The notes below the pieces were generated by a model. It was not told where the DNA came from and did no database searches. It saw nothing but the letters and a program-made list of their open reading frames with translations. The translations under genes were made by a program, and so were the position numbers. DNA of 39,125 nucleotides, taken from assembly GCA_018694835.1 (NCBI GenBank), contig JABHOG010000009.1, forward strand, positions 1-39,125. The letters run 5' to 3'. The stretch comes from Planctomycetota bacterium (GTDB lineage: Bacteria > Planctomycetota > UBA8108 > UBA1146). Every line of letters begins with the position of its first letter. The first letter of the stretch is position 1. Below are positions 1 through 9,430 of this stretch, piece after piece.

Positions 1-2852
1 CCTCCACTGAAGAGGAAGCCGAGCAGGAAGACCGGATCGGAGATATCCCCCGAACCATCATCGTTGGCGTCGAGCGCATCGACACATCCACTGCTTCCGC
101 CACCAAACAGGAAGTTCAACATTCCCACGGCATCGGAGATATCGATCGAGCCGTCGCCATTGGAATCGCTGCGGACAAACTGCCCGACAGGATCATCGAC
201 AAAGATGCCCGCAGCATCGGGACCGCCGAGAGCCGCGATCGCCGCGTCTCCCATCCGCGCATCGACGATGGCGAGGTTGGCGCAGCGCACCAGCGACACA
301 TCGGAATCGGGCCCGTTGTCACTCAGCATCCAGACCGGTAGGCCGCTTCCTTGCGAGTAGAGCCAGTCGGGGGCGACCAGTACATCATCTCCCAGCACCT
401 TGATGCCGTTGACAAACAGCGCCGAGGTGTTGTTCTGGTAGTCGACCCGCTGGGCGATGCGAACCCACTCACCGAGGTTCCAGGATCCTGCGCCAACATA
501 GCCATTCCCTGCGTTGTAGAAGGCCCCATCGCTGCATCGGAGAAACAACTCCGCATCATTGCTATTGGAGGCATTGCCCTGCCACAGCGCCTGCAACTGG
601 GTCTGGCTGCTATCGAGAAAGACATCGAAGATCAGCGTGAAGTGATAGGCATCACAGCAACCTCCCCCACCATTGCCGGGGGCGTTGAAGTAGGTCTCGA
701 GACCTCGCCCCGATCCGAACACGTTGTCGAGCCAGAGGTAGTCCACCGGTTGCTGATCGATGTGGGGTACCTCGCTGCCATCGCTGACCTCGGTTCCCCA
801 CTCCACATCGTGGAACATCCCTCGTGGTGTCATCACCGATGTACCCAGTTGCGCCACCAGCGCCAGGTCATCGGCGGGCAACGCATCGTCGAATCTCCAC
901 TCGGTAGTGAACCGGGTCGGATAATTCAGATCGGTGGTGAAACTCCACGTCGGACCCTCGGTCACCTGGGAGCCAAGATGCGAATCGATGCGCCAGAAGT
1001 AACTGGTCTCCTGGTCGAGGAGACCGGGATCGAAGGTGGTCGTCAGTTGATTGCCCTGGAAGTCGCCGGCACCGAGGGTTGCGGTGCTGCCCAGGTACAC
1101 GTCGTAGGAATCGGCCGGATCGCAGGGGAACCACTGCAACAGTGGAGTACTGGAGACGTGGAGATCGCCATCGGCGGGGATCGGTGCGGATGCGCCGGCA
1201 GTGGAATCTCCGACCTGAAAGGTCGTTTCCACCGACCAGTCGCTCCAACCGAGACTGCGATCGCGATAACGCACCCGCCAGTACACCGAGGTGCAACCAG
1301 GCAGTGCAACATCCAGGCAAGTATGGGTCATGTCCGGATCCACCACGGTGTCGATGCTGATTCCAGGATCGACTGCCGGGGTGCGGTACCAGTTCTGGAA
1401 GCGTCTCCACTGATCGACCACCGGGTTGTTGTAATCTCCCGAGGTGAGAGACACCTGCCACTGACTCTCGATGTGGTCATGGCCATCTGGGTCGAGGTAA
1501 GGACTGGCACTGAGAACCACACCGTCCCCCGGGATCACACCTGAACCGGGACCCGGAGAGAGGGGGATCGGCGTCTCAGGGGAGGTGTTGTAGCGCTGGA
1601 TGTAGATGTCATCGATGATCTCGTTATCGCGGAAGATGTAATCATTGCCGCGACTGATCCTCCTCAAGCGGAATGCTGGATCTGCCCCCGCCTCGACATC
1701 CATCAGCACGAATCCCCACTCCGGAACGCTGAACTCGAACTCCTGGTAATCAGCATTGGGATAGAGGCCCCAGTAGTCGAGCGATCCCATGGCACTGGCC
1801 ACGTTCACCATGGTGTGTGAATGGTCGCGGCTCTGGCCCCGCGAGTATCCATGGGTATGACCGAAGAAGTGAATCGATGGCTTGCCGGTCAAGGTGCTGA
1901 ACTGCTCGACCATGCTGACCATCTGGCTGCTGAAAAGGGTTTCGCCCGGGGTCCAGATCTCCGACTTGTGTGGGTGGTGAAACTGGGCAAAGACGAAATC
2001 GATCCGGTCATCGATGGAAGCATCTTGCAGAACCAGAGCGAGCCAGTCCAGCTGTTCCTGGATGCGATAGCCAGGATTGGTATCGAGGGTGATGACCCTG
2101 ACATTGCGATGATCGAGATAATGCCAGTGCTCCTCGTAACCAGCGGTACCGTTGGTCGGCAATTGCAGGTAATCGAAGTAATACTGCGCATCCGCTTCAT
2201 GATTTCCCAGCGCAGGAATCAGTGGCACATGCCGATAGAGCAGTTTCGCCTGACCAAAGAAGTGATCCTGCCAGTGCGAATGATTGGATCCGGTCGAGAC
2301 CAGATCTCCCGGTACCAGTGAGAAGGAGAGACTTCGATCGAGGGGCAACCCGTACTCCTGTGCGCAGAAGGAAATCACCCCTTCATCGATCACCTCGCGA
2401 TGCTTGATGCCGTTGCTTCCGTACTGGCAATCGGAATAGGCGATGAAACGAAACGGGGTCTCATCGGTGAGTGGCGGTGGAGTGCTGAAAAAGTGGGTCG
2501 CACTGATGATGGTTCCGCTGATCACCCGGTAGTAATAACGGGTATCGGGAGTGAGACCCGACAGTTCCACATGGTGAATGAAGGCTCCGCCACCGCTGGC
2601 GATGCTGGTACCGCTCGACTGCTGGCCAAGGGCACTGGTGAGACCATACTCCACCAGACTCTGGCTACTCACCGCAGTCTCCCAGCCGATCACCATCGAG
2701 GAGGGGGTCGGGGACTGCAGGTACGGCTCCACCAGCAGGTTCCCGACCTGAGATTGTGCCGGCGCCGACAGCGCCAGCAGCAGTAACAGCGGAAGTGCCC
2801 GGGAAGGTTCAAATGAAGTTACAAATGAAAGTGCCTGCGCTGTTCTTCTCAT
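1..2852 (-). CDS. Exported metallophosphoesterase with LamG and dockerin domains (3' end outside window)
   Basis: This frame stays open from an ATG at 2850-2852 to the left edge, giving 950 visible residues; the stop lies outside. Residues 1-32 form a signal peptide (basic start, then a leucine-rich core ending SAPA). Residues about 36-130 are an Fn3-like domain of the purple-acid-phosphatase type. A calcineurin-like phosphoesterase follows, with SDCQYG (about 140), GDLVSTG (about 180), GNHEA (about 216), HHP (about 291) and GHTHG (about 329). The first motif is D-x-Q rather than D-x-H, a variant found in some members. Two Fn3-like segments (about 450-650), a LamG/ConA-like domain (about 658-840) and a dockerin-like repeat pair (from about 896, DSNGDGSIDISD and DANDDGSGDISD) complete it. 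The likely role is a secreted phosphomonoesterase or diesterase; the substrate is unknown. Purine-rich sequence (GGGAAGGGCAAGG) precedes the start. Identity as a metallophosphoesterase is sure; the physiological role is not. Confidence 0.9.
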   Translation of the reverse strand, partial: MRRTAQALSFVTSFEPSRALPLLLLLALSAPAQSQVGNLLVEPYLQSPTPSSMVIGWETAVSSQSLVEYGLTSALGQQSSGTSIASGGGAFIHHVELSGLTPDTRYYYRVISGTIISATHFFSTPPPLTDETPFRFIAYSDCQYGSNGIKHREVIDEGVISFCAQEYGLPLDRSLSFSLVPGDLVSTGSNHSHWQDHFFGQAKLLYRHVPLIPALGNHEADAQYYFDYLQLPTNGTAGYEEHWHYLDHRNVRVITLDTNPGYRIQEQLDWLALVLQDASIDDRIDFVFAQFHHPHKSEIWTPGETLFSSQMVSMVEQFSTLTGKPSIHFFGHTHGYSRGQSRDHSHTMVNVASAMGSLDYWGLYPNADYQEFEFSVPEWGFVLMDVEAGADPAFRLRRISRGNDYIFRDNEIIDDIYIQRYNTSPETPIPLSPGPGSGVIPGDGVVLSASPYLDPDGHDHIESQWQVSLTSGDYNNPVVDQWRRFQNWYRTPAVDPGISIDTVVDPDMTHTCLDVALPGCTSVYWRVRYRDRSLGWSDWSVETTFQVGDSTAGASAPIPADGDLHVSSTPLLQWFPCDPADSYDVYLGSTATLGAGDFQGNQLTTTFDPGLLDQETSYFWRIDSHLGSQVTEGPTWSFTTDLNYPTRFTTEWRFDDALPADDLALVAQLGTSVMTPRGMFHDVEWGTEVSDGSEVPHIDQQPVDYLWLDNVFGSGRGLETYFNAPGNGGGGCCDAYHFTLIFDVFLDSSQTQLQALWQGNASNSNDAELFLRCSDGAFYNAGNGYVGAGSWNLGEWVRIAQRVDYQNNTSALFVNGIKVLGDDVLVAPDWLYSQGSGLPVWMLSDNGPDSDVSLVRCANLAIVDARMGDAAIAALGGPDAAGIFVDDPVGQFVRSDSNGDGSIDISDAVGMLNFLFGGGSSGCVDALDANDDGSGDISDPVFLLGFLFSG

Positions 2853-3031
2853 CCTTGCCCTTCCCGGTGGATCGATGCCAGACCGTTGATCGGCGAGCGC
2901 CTGGCACCGATGAAAGGAACGCCTCTCGAAGTGCTGGAGCGGATCTGTAGGATTCCAATTCTCCCCATCCACCGCGGCAGAGTCAACTGCTCAGATTGCA
3001 GGAGATTCCGGTCTCTTCCCTTCGATCCCGA

Positions 3032-3037
3032 CATAAT
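3032..3037 (+). promoter_or_regulatory. Possible -10 element upstream of the M24 peptidase
   Basis: CATAAT matches five of six bases of the sigma-70 -10 consensus and lies about 70 nt upstream of the peptidase start. No convincing -35 hexamer sits 16-18 bp upstream, so this is only a candidate. Confidence 0.2.
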
Positions 3038-3108
3038 GGACAATCCGGTTCAGAGGTGACGAACTCAATGGTATCGATCCGAACGAACAGAACACGGAGG
3101 CCCCTTCG

Positions 3109-4341
3109 ATGACCACTCTCGAGATCCCTGAAGCGGAATTCGCACGACGCAGAGCCAGTGTTCTCACGGATCTTGCTGGAGCGACTGGACTGGTCTTCGC
3201 CGGTACCGGCGGTGGGCTAGAGGAAGACTTTCGGCCCGATCTCAACTTCCAGTACCTGACTGGAATCATCGATGAGCCGGGAGCGGTCCTGCTGCTGGAT
3301 CCCAGCGCAGTACAGAGTTCTCGCCAGCAGATCCTGTTTCTCACTCCGCATCTGCCAGAAGTGGAACGCTGGGATGGCTGGCGCGGCCCGATCGACGCCT
3401 CCCTGAAACAGAAGTACGGCTTCAAGACCGTCATGCGCACCAGCCACTTCGCCGGCGCATTGTTGCAATCTTGCAAGCGATCGAAGAAAGCCGCGTGCCT
3501 CCACCCCCTCTCCAATCACGTCAGCCCGATCGGCCCCGATCTGGAAGTGTTGCAGAAGTTGCAGCAGCGAATCCCTGGACTGGAGATCGACGACAGCAGT
3601 TTGATCGTTCCACGACTGCGGGCGGTGAAATCGGAACCCGAATTGGCGATGATCCGTCGCTCAGCGGAGATCACCGAGGAGGGGTTCAGTTCCATCCTGT
3701 CGATGCTCAAACCGGGAGTCTCCGAGTTCGATGTCCAGGAGGCCGCAGAACATGGTTATCGGAGTCATGGATCGAGGGGGCCTTTCTACGGCACCATCGT
3801 CGGTGCCGGATTCAACGGCACCATCCTTCATTACCGTGCCAATTCAAAAATCATCGGCGAGGACGACCTGGTCGTCATCGATAGCGGAGCTCGCTACGGC
3901 AGTGGTGCCTGTGGATACGGTTCCGATGTCACCCGCACCTATCCAGCCAGTGGAGTCTTCACCGAACGGCAGAAGGAAATCTACCAGATCGTGCTCGATT
4001 CTCTCGAGACCACCATCGCTGCTGTCAAGGCAGGCGTGCAGTACTCCGAACTGGATGCGATCTCCAGAAAGATCATCACGGATGCTGGATACGGCGACTA
4101 TTACCCCCACGGTGTCGGTCACCCGATCGGCCTCGAGGTCCATGATGTTCAACCAGATCCGACTGCTCCCGAGGGTGCCGTGATCACCATCGAACCGGGG
4201 ATCTACTTGCCCGATGAAAACTTCGGCGTTCGCATCGAGGACGACATCCTGGTCACTGCCGATGGACATGTGAATCTGACCGGCAACATCCCCAAGACCA
4301 TCGATGAGATCGAATCCTCGATGGCGACTTATCAGACCTGA
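3109..4341 (+). CDS. pepP: M24 family Xaa-Pro aminopeptidase (aminopeptidase P type)
   Basis: This 410-residue protein should remove N-terminal residues preceding proline, acting in the cytoplasm with two metal ions (Mn or Co in the family). The N-terminal half (about 1-170) is the creatinase/AMP_N domain, starting with an IPEAEFARRR stretch. The C-terminal half is the pita-bread catalytic domain. The five expected metal ligands are visible: D in VVIDSG (about 257), D in GSDVTRTYP (about 273), H in HGVGHPIGLEVHD (about 335), E in ITIEPGIY (about 361) and E in VRIEDD (about 376). The length fits PepP. There is no signal peptide. ACGGAGG at 3094-3100 precedes the ATG by 8 nt. It is followed after about 20 nt by the HD-domain gene, so the two are probably cotranscribed. 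Aminopeptidase P rather than prolidase is inferred from the AMP_N domain and length. Confidence 0.9.
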   Translation: MTTLEIPEAEFARRRASVLTDLAGATGLVFAGTGGGLEEDFRPDLNFQYLTGIIDEPGAVLLLDPSAVQSSRQQILFLTPHLPEVERWDGWRGPIDASLKQKYGFKTVMRTSHFAGALLQSCKRSKKAACLHPLSNHVSPIGPDLEVLQKLQQRIPGLEIDDSSLIVPRLRAVKSEPELAMIRRSAEITEEGFSSILSMLKPGVSEFDVQEAAEHGYRSHGSRGPFYGTIVGAGFNGTILHYRANSKIIGEDDLVVIDSGARYGSGACGYGSDVTRTYPASGVFTERQKEIYQIVLDSLETTIAAVKAGVQYSELDAISRKIITDAGYGDYYPHGVGHPIGLEVHDVQPDPTAPEGAVITIEPGIYLPDENFGVRIEDDILVTADGHVNLTGNIPKTIDEIESSMATYQT

Positions 4342-4363
4342 TCCGATGGAAGAAGGAATCGCC

Positions 4364-4903
4364 TTGAATCGAACTGAAGCGAGGGAAATCCTCGACTCGA
4401 TGATGGAATCTCCCGCTCTCCGAGCCCACGTGAGATCGGTCGAAATCGTCATGGAAGCCTACGCCGAAAAGTTCGGAGAGGACCCGGATCAGTGGGCCAT
4501 CACCGGCCTGCTCCACGACGCCGATTACGAGAAGTATCCCGATCAACATCCACAGGTCATCACTGGCATCCTCGAAGAGCGAGGTGAGCAAAAGATTGCC
4601 CATGCGATCCATTGCCACTACACCCGGTGGGGCTACACCTGTGAGAACCTGCTCGACAAGGCGCTCCTCGCATCGGATGAACTGACCGGGCTGATCATCG
4701 CTGTCGCTCGTCTTCGCCCCAACAAACTGCAGGATTTGACTCCGAAATCGGTGAAGAAGAAGTTGAAGGACAAGAACTTCGCTGCCGGAGTCGACCGTGA
4801 TGAGGTGCGGATCGGCGTCGAATTGCTCGAAGTGGATCTGGACGATCACATCCGATTCATCATCGATGCGCTTCGGCCGCATGAGAGCGAATTGATCCTT
4901 TGA
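4364..4903 (+). CDS. HD-domain (HDIG-type) putative phosphohydrolase
   Basis: This small cytoplasmic protein (179 residues) belongs to the HD superfamily. The diagnostic metal-binding pair is in GLLHDADYEKYP (H51, D52). An upstream histidine (RAHVRSVE) and a downstream IHCHY histidine cluster fit further HD ligands. HD proteins of this size are metal-dependent phosphohydrolases acting on nucleotides or related phosphomonoesters; the substrate cannot be read from sequence. I chose the TTG at 4364 because GAAGAAGGA lies 6 nt upstream and the protein then starts MNRTEAREIL, like relatives. An in-frame ATG at 4346 lacks a ribosome binding site and would add six residues. It follows the M24 peptidase closely and is followed by a hairpin at 4922-4942, suggesting a two-gene transcript. 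Confidence 0.8.
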   Translation: MNRTEAREILDSMMESPALRAHVRSVEIVMEAYAEKFGEDPDQWAITGLLHDADYEKYPDQHPQVITGILEERGEQKIAHAIHCHYTRWGYTCENLLDKALLASDELTGLIIAVARLRPNKLQDLTPKSVKKKLKDKNFAAGVDRDEVRIGVELLEVDLDDHIRFIIDALRPHESELIL

Positions 4904-4921
4904 TGCGCTTCCAGTCTCTTG

Positions 4922-4942
4922 CCTGGACGCCACAGGTCCAGG
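4922..4942. terminator. Perfect 7-bp hairpin after the HD gene
   Basis: CCTGGAC (4922-4928) and GTCCAGG (4936-4942) form a perfect inverted repeat around a 7-nt loop, 18 nt after the HD gene's stop. It is followed by AAAA rather than a T run on the + strand, so it is not a classical intrinsic terminator. It may still end or stabilise the transcript. Confidence 0.35.
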
Positions 4943-4995
4943 AAAATGGGCGTGCGAGAAAAGGCTGCATCACCACTGGATAGGACTGGCTGCAA

Positions 4996-7833
4996 ATGGT
5001 TCGAATGGGCTCACTGGTTCCGCTGATCTGGATCACGCTGATCGGCACGCTGATCAGCACACTGATGATCCACACAGCTGCCAACACACCAGCCAGCGCA
5101 CTGGTGGCGGTTGCCGATGAACTGGCACCACCTACCGAAGAGACGCCGACACCCGGAGATTCCCGATCGGCTCCCGCACCTCGCTGGTGTGACCTGCCGC
5201 TGGTTCGTCCTTCGATTCCGCAGGTTCAATCGACCACGCTGGCGATTCGCTCCGATCTCGATCGTATCTGGCTCCATCGGCTTCAGTCGATGGGACTGGA
5301 GCCTGCTCCACCCGCTTCCGAGGTGGACCTGATTCGACGACTCCATTACACCCTGACCGGCCTGCCCCCTTCCCCCGAACAGGTCGATAGTTATCTCGCC
5401 GATGACACTCCCGATCGATGGCAGAGGTTGGTCGATCGACTGCTGCAAGATGAACAGTTCGGCGTTCACTGGGCGCGCCACTGGCTGGACCTGGTCCGCT
5501 GGGCAGAAACGGACAGTTATGAACGAGATCGTCTGAAACCAGGGGCGTGGAGATATCGCGACTGGGTCATCGACAGTTTCAATGCTGACATGCCCTACGA
5601 CCAGTTCGTCACCATGCAGTTGGCCGGAGATGAACTGGCCGATGAAACCATCGACCACCACATCGCCACCGGCTTCTTGCACCTGGGGATCCGCGATGAC
5701 GAACCGGCAGATCCAGTGCAGGCGGTTTACGACGATTTCGATGGAATGCTCGATACCACATGTCGAACGATGCTCGGAATCAGTATCGGTTGCGCACGCT
5801 GCCACGATCACAAGGGAGACCCGATCCCGACCCGCGATTACTACCGGCTGTTGACCTTCTTCGAGGGGCTCAAGCCGTACAAGAATGGCGGTGGTAACGG
5901 AATCTCCACCAACAACTTCGTCCGTACCCTTCCGGTCGACCTGGGACGCTCGAATTACCAGGCCACCGTGCAGCAGTGGAAGACCGAGCGAAGTGAGCGG
6001 CTGTCAGAGGTCAACAACCTGTTGACCGAGGTGAAGGAACGCTGGGGCGAAGATGTTCTGCAGCAAGCGCGGTCCTCACTGTGGCGAGGCCAGCTGCTGC
6101 ACCTGCCCTTCTCCGGTGAAGAAAGTGCGTTGAAGGAAGATCGTGACAGTTCCCGCGGACCAGGACGTCATGGGGAAGGATTGGTGCTCGACGAAAATGA
6201 TCGACTTCTCATCGATCGCCCCGTTCAGGACGACTTCTCCATCTCCTTGTGGTTCCGTACCGATCGTCAAGGCGCCGGAGGAAATACTGATCTCCGCTGG
6301 TTCCGCGGCACCGGGCTGGTCGACGGAGAAATCGGCGGAGTCGTCAACGACTTCGGAGTCTCACTGGTGGGAGATCATGTCTGTGTCGGTACCGGCAATC
6401 CTGAAGTTTTCATTCATGGGCCCCAGGGGATGGCCAACGGTCAGTGGCATCACGTGGTCTTTACCCGCCACCGAAAGAGCGGAGAAATCGTTCTCTGGAT
6501 CGACGGCAGCCGAGTCAGTTCGGGAAGCGGCGGAAAACAAGCACTCGACGCTCCCGAGCAACTCAGCATCGGCAGGATGTTGCCGGACCACCAAACACTG
6601 CAAGGATCGCTCGACGAGATCCGCTTCTGGGATCGAGTCCTCGATGCCAGTGAAGTGCTCGATCTTGCCATCGATGGAGGAGCCCTTCCCGCTCACCAGC
6701 AACTGGTGGAGGAGCGTCTCGGAATGGCGGAAGCGCTTCGCCTGAACGCTGCAGTCACGAGGCTCGGTCAACTCTCTCCCCCCACCCGAGAGGAAGTACA
6801 GGTACTCTCCGCTCAGGAGTTGCCGACCCCTGCCATCGGCCATGTTCGGGTTCGCGGCACCGCATCGGTCAAGGGAGAAGCAGTGACTCCCGGATTCCCG
6901 CAGATTCTCGGCGGCCAGGAAGCCACCATCGTCCCCCCTTCGGATGGTCAGAGTTCAGGACGGCGACTGGCGCTGGCCAGTTGGATCACATCCCCTGACA
7001 ATCCGAGGACTTCACGAGTTATCGCCAACCGCATCTGGCAGCATGTCTTCGGCCGGGCGATCGTCGAGTCTCCCAATGACTTCGGCAAACTGGGACTTCT
7101 TCCTCATGACCAGCAATTACTCGACCTGTTCGCCACGGAGATCGAAGCACAACAGTGGAGCATCAAGTCGGCCATCCGACTGCTGGTCTCCTCATCGATG
7201 TTCAGGATGTCGAATCAGTTCGACGAGGAATCGAATCGGGTGGATCCTGAGAACAACCACCTGTGGCGTTTTCGGAGCCGCCGTCTCTCCGCCGAAGAGG
7301 TTCGCGATTCGGTGTTGGCGGTCAACGGCTCACTCAATCGCTCCCTCGGGGGACCAGGTGTCTACCCTCCGATGCCAAGCGAAGTGCTCGCCACCGCATC
7401 TCGCCCCGGCCAGGCGTGGGGCCAATCGAGTCCAGAAGATGCCGCTCGCAGGAGTCTCTTCATCCATGTGAAGCGATCACTCCTGCACCCCTTGTTACTG
7501 GCCTTTGACATGGCAGATACCGATTCACCCTGCCCGGTCAGGTTCAACACCATTCAACCAACCCAGGCGCTGACCCTGCTCAACAGTGATTTCACCGGCA
7601 AGCAAGCTCGCCTACTGGCTGAGAAGATGAGCCGTCAAGAAACGACCTTGTCACGGCAAATCGAACAGGTCCTCTACCTCATCTCCCAGCACCCCCCGGA
7701 TGCGCAACGAGTCGAGAGGAACGTGGCTTTCGTCGAGAGTTTGAAGACCGAACACCAACTCGATGAGAACCAGGCGCTGGAAGTGTTCTGCTTGATGGCA
7801 TTCAACCTGAACGAGTTCATTCATATCGATTGA
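4996..7833 (+). CDS. DUF1549-LamG-DUF1553 exported protein (planctomycete PSCyt2/PSD1 family)
   Basis: This 945-residue exported protein has a hydrophobic N-terminus (about 6-32, VPLIWITLIGTLISTLMI). DUF1549 (PSCyt2) spans about 75-300 and includes the family hallmarks TLTGLPPSPEQVDSYL and CARCHDHKGDPIP. The latter contains a CxxCH motif (about 264-268) that resembles a haem c site. A LamG/ConA-like domain (about 390-555) is inserted next. DUF1553 (PSD1) covers about 650-930, including SRVIANRIWQHVFGR and RRLSAEEVRDS. No separate N-terminal cytochrome c (PSCyt1) domain is seen. In Planctomycetota such genes usually sit next to a DUF1501 gene, as here, where the stop is only 11 nt before the next start. 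The pair is thought to act outside the cytoplasm; no reaction is established. AGGA at 4982-4985 is the nearest ribosome binding site. Confidence 0.9.
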   Translation: MVRMGSLVPLIWITLIGTLISTLMIHTAANTPASALVAVADELAPPTEETPTPGDSRSAPAPRWCDLPLVRPSIPQVQSTTLAIRSDLDRIWLHRLQSMGLEPAPPASEVDLIRRLHYTLTGLPPSPEQVDSYLADDTPDRWQRLVDRLLQDEQFGVHWARHWLDLVRWAETDSYERDRLKPGAWRYRDWVIDSFNADMPYDQFVTMQLAGDELADETIDHHIATGFLHLGIRDDEPADPVQAVYDDFDGMLDTTCRTMLGISIGCARCHDHKGDPIPTRDYYRLLTFFEGLKPYKNGGGNGISTNNFVRTLPVDLGRSNYQATVQQWKTERSERLSEVNNLLTEVKERWGEDVLQQARSSLWRGQLLHLPFSGEESALKEDRDSSRGPGRHGEGLVLDENDRLLIDRPVQDDFSISLWFRTDRQGAGGNTDLRWFRGTGLVDGEIGGVVNDFGVSLVGDHVCVGTGNPEVFIHGPQGMANGQWHHVVFTRHRKSGEIVLWIDGSRVSSGSGGKQALDAPEQLSIGRMLPDHQTLQGSLDEIRFWDRVLDASEVLDLAIDGGALPAHQQLVEERLGMAEALRLNAAVTRLGQLSPPTREEVQVLSAQELPTPAIGHVRVRGTASVKGEAVTPGFPQILGGQEATIVPPSDGQSSGRRLALASWITSPDNPRTSRVIANRIWQHVFGRAIVESPNDFGKLGLLPHDQQLLDLFATEIEAQQWSIKSAIRLLVSSSMFRMSNQFDEESNRVDPENNHLWRFRSRRLSAEEVRDSVLAVNGSLNRSLGGPGVYPPMPSEVLATASRPGQAWGQSSPEDAARRSLFIHVKRSLLHPLLLAFDMADTDSPCPVRFNTIQPTQALTLLNSDFTGKQARLLAEKMSRQETTLSRQIEQVLYLISQHPPDAQRVERNVAFVESLKTEHQLDENQALEVFCLMAFNLNEFIHID

Positions 7834-7844
7834 TGGAGACCAAC

Positions 7845-9317
7845 ATGACCGACCAGCCACAGGGCAAGGGCCAATTTTGCGGCAGAACTCGCAGGGAATT
7901 CCTCTGGGAATCGGGGGCGGGATTCGCATCTCTGGCTCTCGGAGGATTGCTCGGTAACGGCTTCTTCGCTGGCCAGAGCCTCGCCGCGGATGGCTTGACT
8001 CAATTCAAGAGCCCACTGACTCCGCTGCCGGCGATGCTCGCCGCACGAGCAAAATCGGTGATCTTTCTCTTCATGTATGGCGGTCCCAGTCATATGGACA
8101 CCTTTGATTACAAGCCTGCTCTTTACCCGCTCGATGGTAAGACCATCGATGTCACGACCTTTGGTCGAGGGGGGCATCGCAAACAGGGTCGAGTCGTCGG
8201 CCCGAAGTGGAACTTCAAGCAATACGGAGAATGTGGCAAGTATGTCAGTGATCTGTTTCCCAATGTCGGCTCGATGGTCGATGACATCACTTTCCTCCAC
8301 TCGATGACTGCCGATTCTCCATTGCACGGCTCTGCCATGTTGATGATGAACTCGGGAAAGTTGCTGAGCGGATCCCCCTGCCTCGGATCGTGGGTCAACT
8401 ATGGCCTGGGCACCCTCAACGAGAATCTTCCCGGATTCGTGGTGATGCTCGATCAAACCGGCGGACCCATCTCCGGGGCCAAGAACTGGTCGAGTGGCTA
8501 CATGCCCGGCCAGTACCAGGGCACGGTGCTACGGTCGGAAGACCCTCCCATCCTCGATCTCCAGCCACCGCCAGCGCTGGGAGGTGGAATCCAGCGCTCG
8601 GTACTCGATCACCTCCGAGCAGAGAACGCTGAACATGCCATCGAGCGACTGGGGAATCCCGATCTATCGGCGAGGATCGCCAGTTACGAACTCGCCTATC
8701 AGATGCAAAGTTCTGCGCCCGAAGCTGTTGATCTCGCAAAAGAAGATGAGGAAACCCACTCCCTCTATGGCATCGACCAGGCCAAGACCCAGGACTTTGG
8801 CAAGAAGTGTCTGATGGCGAGGCGATTGGTGGAAAGAGGCGTTCGCTTCGTCCAGATCTACTCGGGAGGCAATCACAACGACAACAACTGGGATGCCCAC
8901 GGGGACCTGAAACTCAATCACGATAAACATGCCGGAGCGACCGACCTCCCCATCGCCGGGCTGCTGAAAGACCTCAAGAGAAGAGGGATGCTCGATGAGA
9001 CTCTGGTGATCTGGGGTGGTGAATTTGGAAGACAACCCACGGCAGAGTATTCAGAGGGAACCGGACGCGATCACAACGCGTATGGATTCACGATGTGGAT
9101 GGCTGGCGGCGGAACCAAGGGCGGAACCAGTATCGGCCAGACCGATGAACTCGGATCCGCTGCAGTCGAGAGTCCTTTGCAGGTCAAGAATTTGCACGCC
9201 ACAGCACTACACTTGATGGGGCTCGATCCAAATCGGCTCACCTATTTCCATGCCGGACTCGATCGAAAACTGGTCGGATTCGAAGATGAACAACCGATCT
9301 GGAATGCGATCTCCTGA
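7845..9317 (+). CDS. DUF1501 family protein, Tat-exported
   Basis: This 490-residue protein begins with a twin-arginine signal: RTRREFLWESG followed by a glycine/alanine/leucine core and an AGQSLAADG cleavage region. The remainder is DUF1501, a domain with an alkaline-phosphatase/sulfatase-like fold. Visible family features are FLFMYGGPSHMDTFDYKP near the N-terminus, ARRLVERGVRFVQIYSGG, the DNNWDAHGDL segment, VIWGGEFGRQPT and GRDHNAYGFTMWMAGGG. No enzymatic activity is established. It is the usual partner of DUF1549/DUF1553 proteins and probably acts with its upstream neighbour. I chose ATG 7845 because GGAG at 7835-7838 is 6 nt upstream. An alternative ATG at 7833 overlaps the upstream TGA and would add four residues. 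A weak hairpin follows the stop. Confidence 0.92.
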   Translation: MTDQPQGKGQFCGRTRREFLWESGAGFASLALGGLLGNGFFAGQSLAADGLTQFKSPLTPLPAMLAARAKSVIFLFMYGGPSHMDTFDYKPALYPLDGKTIDVTTFGRGGHRKQGRVVGPKWNFKQYGECGKYVSDLFPNVGSMVDDITFLHSMTADSPLHGSAMLMMNSGKLLSGSPCLGSWVNYGLGTLNENLPGFVVMLDQTGGPISGAKNWSSGYMPGQYQGTVLRSEDPPILDLQPPPALGGGIQRSVLDHLRAENAEHAIERLGNPDLSARIASYELAYQMQSSAPEAVDLAKEDEETHSLYGIDQAKTQDFGKKCLMARRLVERGVRFVQIYSGGNHNDNNWDAHGDLKLNHDKHAGATDLPIAGLLKDLKRRGMLDETLVIWGGEFGRQPTAEYSEGTGRDHNAYGFTMWMAGGGTKGGTSIGQTDELGSAAVESPLQVKNLHATALHLMGLDPNRLTYFHAGLDRKLVGFEDEQPIWNAIS

Positions 9318-9319
9318 GC

Positions 9320-9340
9320 AAAGGGAGTCATCTCCTCTTT
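9320..9340 (+). terminator. Weak hairpin after the DUF1501 gene
   Basis: AAAGGGAG and CTCCTCTTT can pair around a TCAT loop with one wobble and one bulge, starting 3 nt after the stop codon. The 3' arm ends in TTT but no longer T tract follows. It is a candidate terminator only; the rest of 9341-9418 shows nothing I can name. Confidence 0.25.
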
Positions 9341-9430
9341 GATGGTGATACAGATCTGAACAGTCGGCGGGTGCTATTGCAGCACTGTGAACAGCAGTAT
9401 CATGGCTGGTAAGGTCCGAAGGAGGTCATC

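Noticed and set aside
351-1544. Open frame of 397 codons on the + strand
   Set aside because: It lies wholly antisense to the metallophosphoesterase, uses the same codon triplets in complement, has no recognisable domain and arises from GC-rich codon bias.
4253-4933. Open frame of 226 codons on the - strand
   Set aside because: It is antisense to the HD-domain gene and the end of the peptidase gene; both are supported by motifs.
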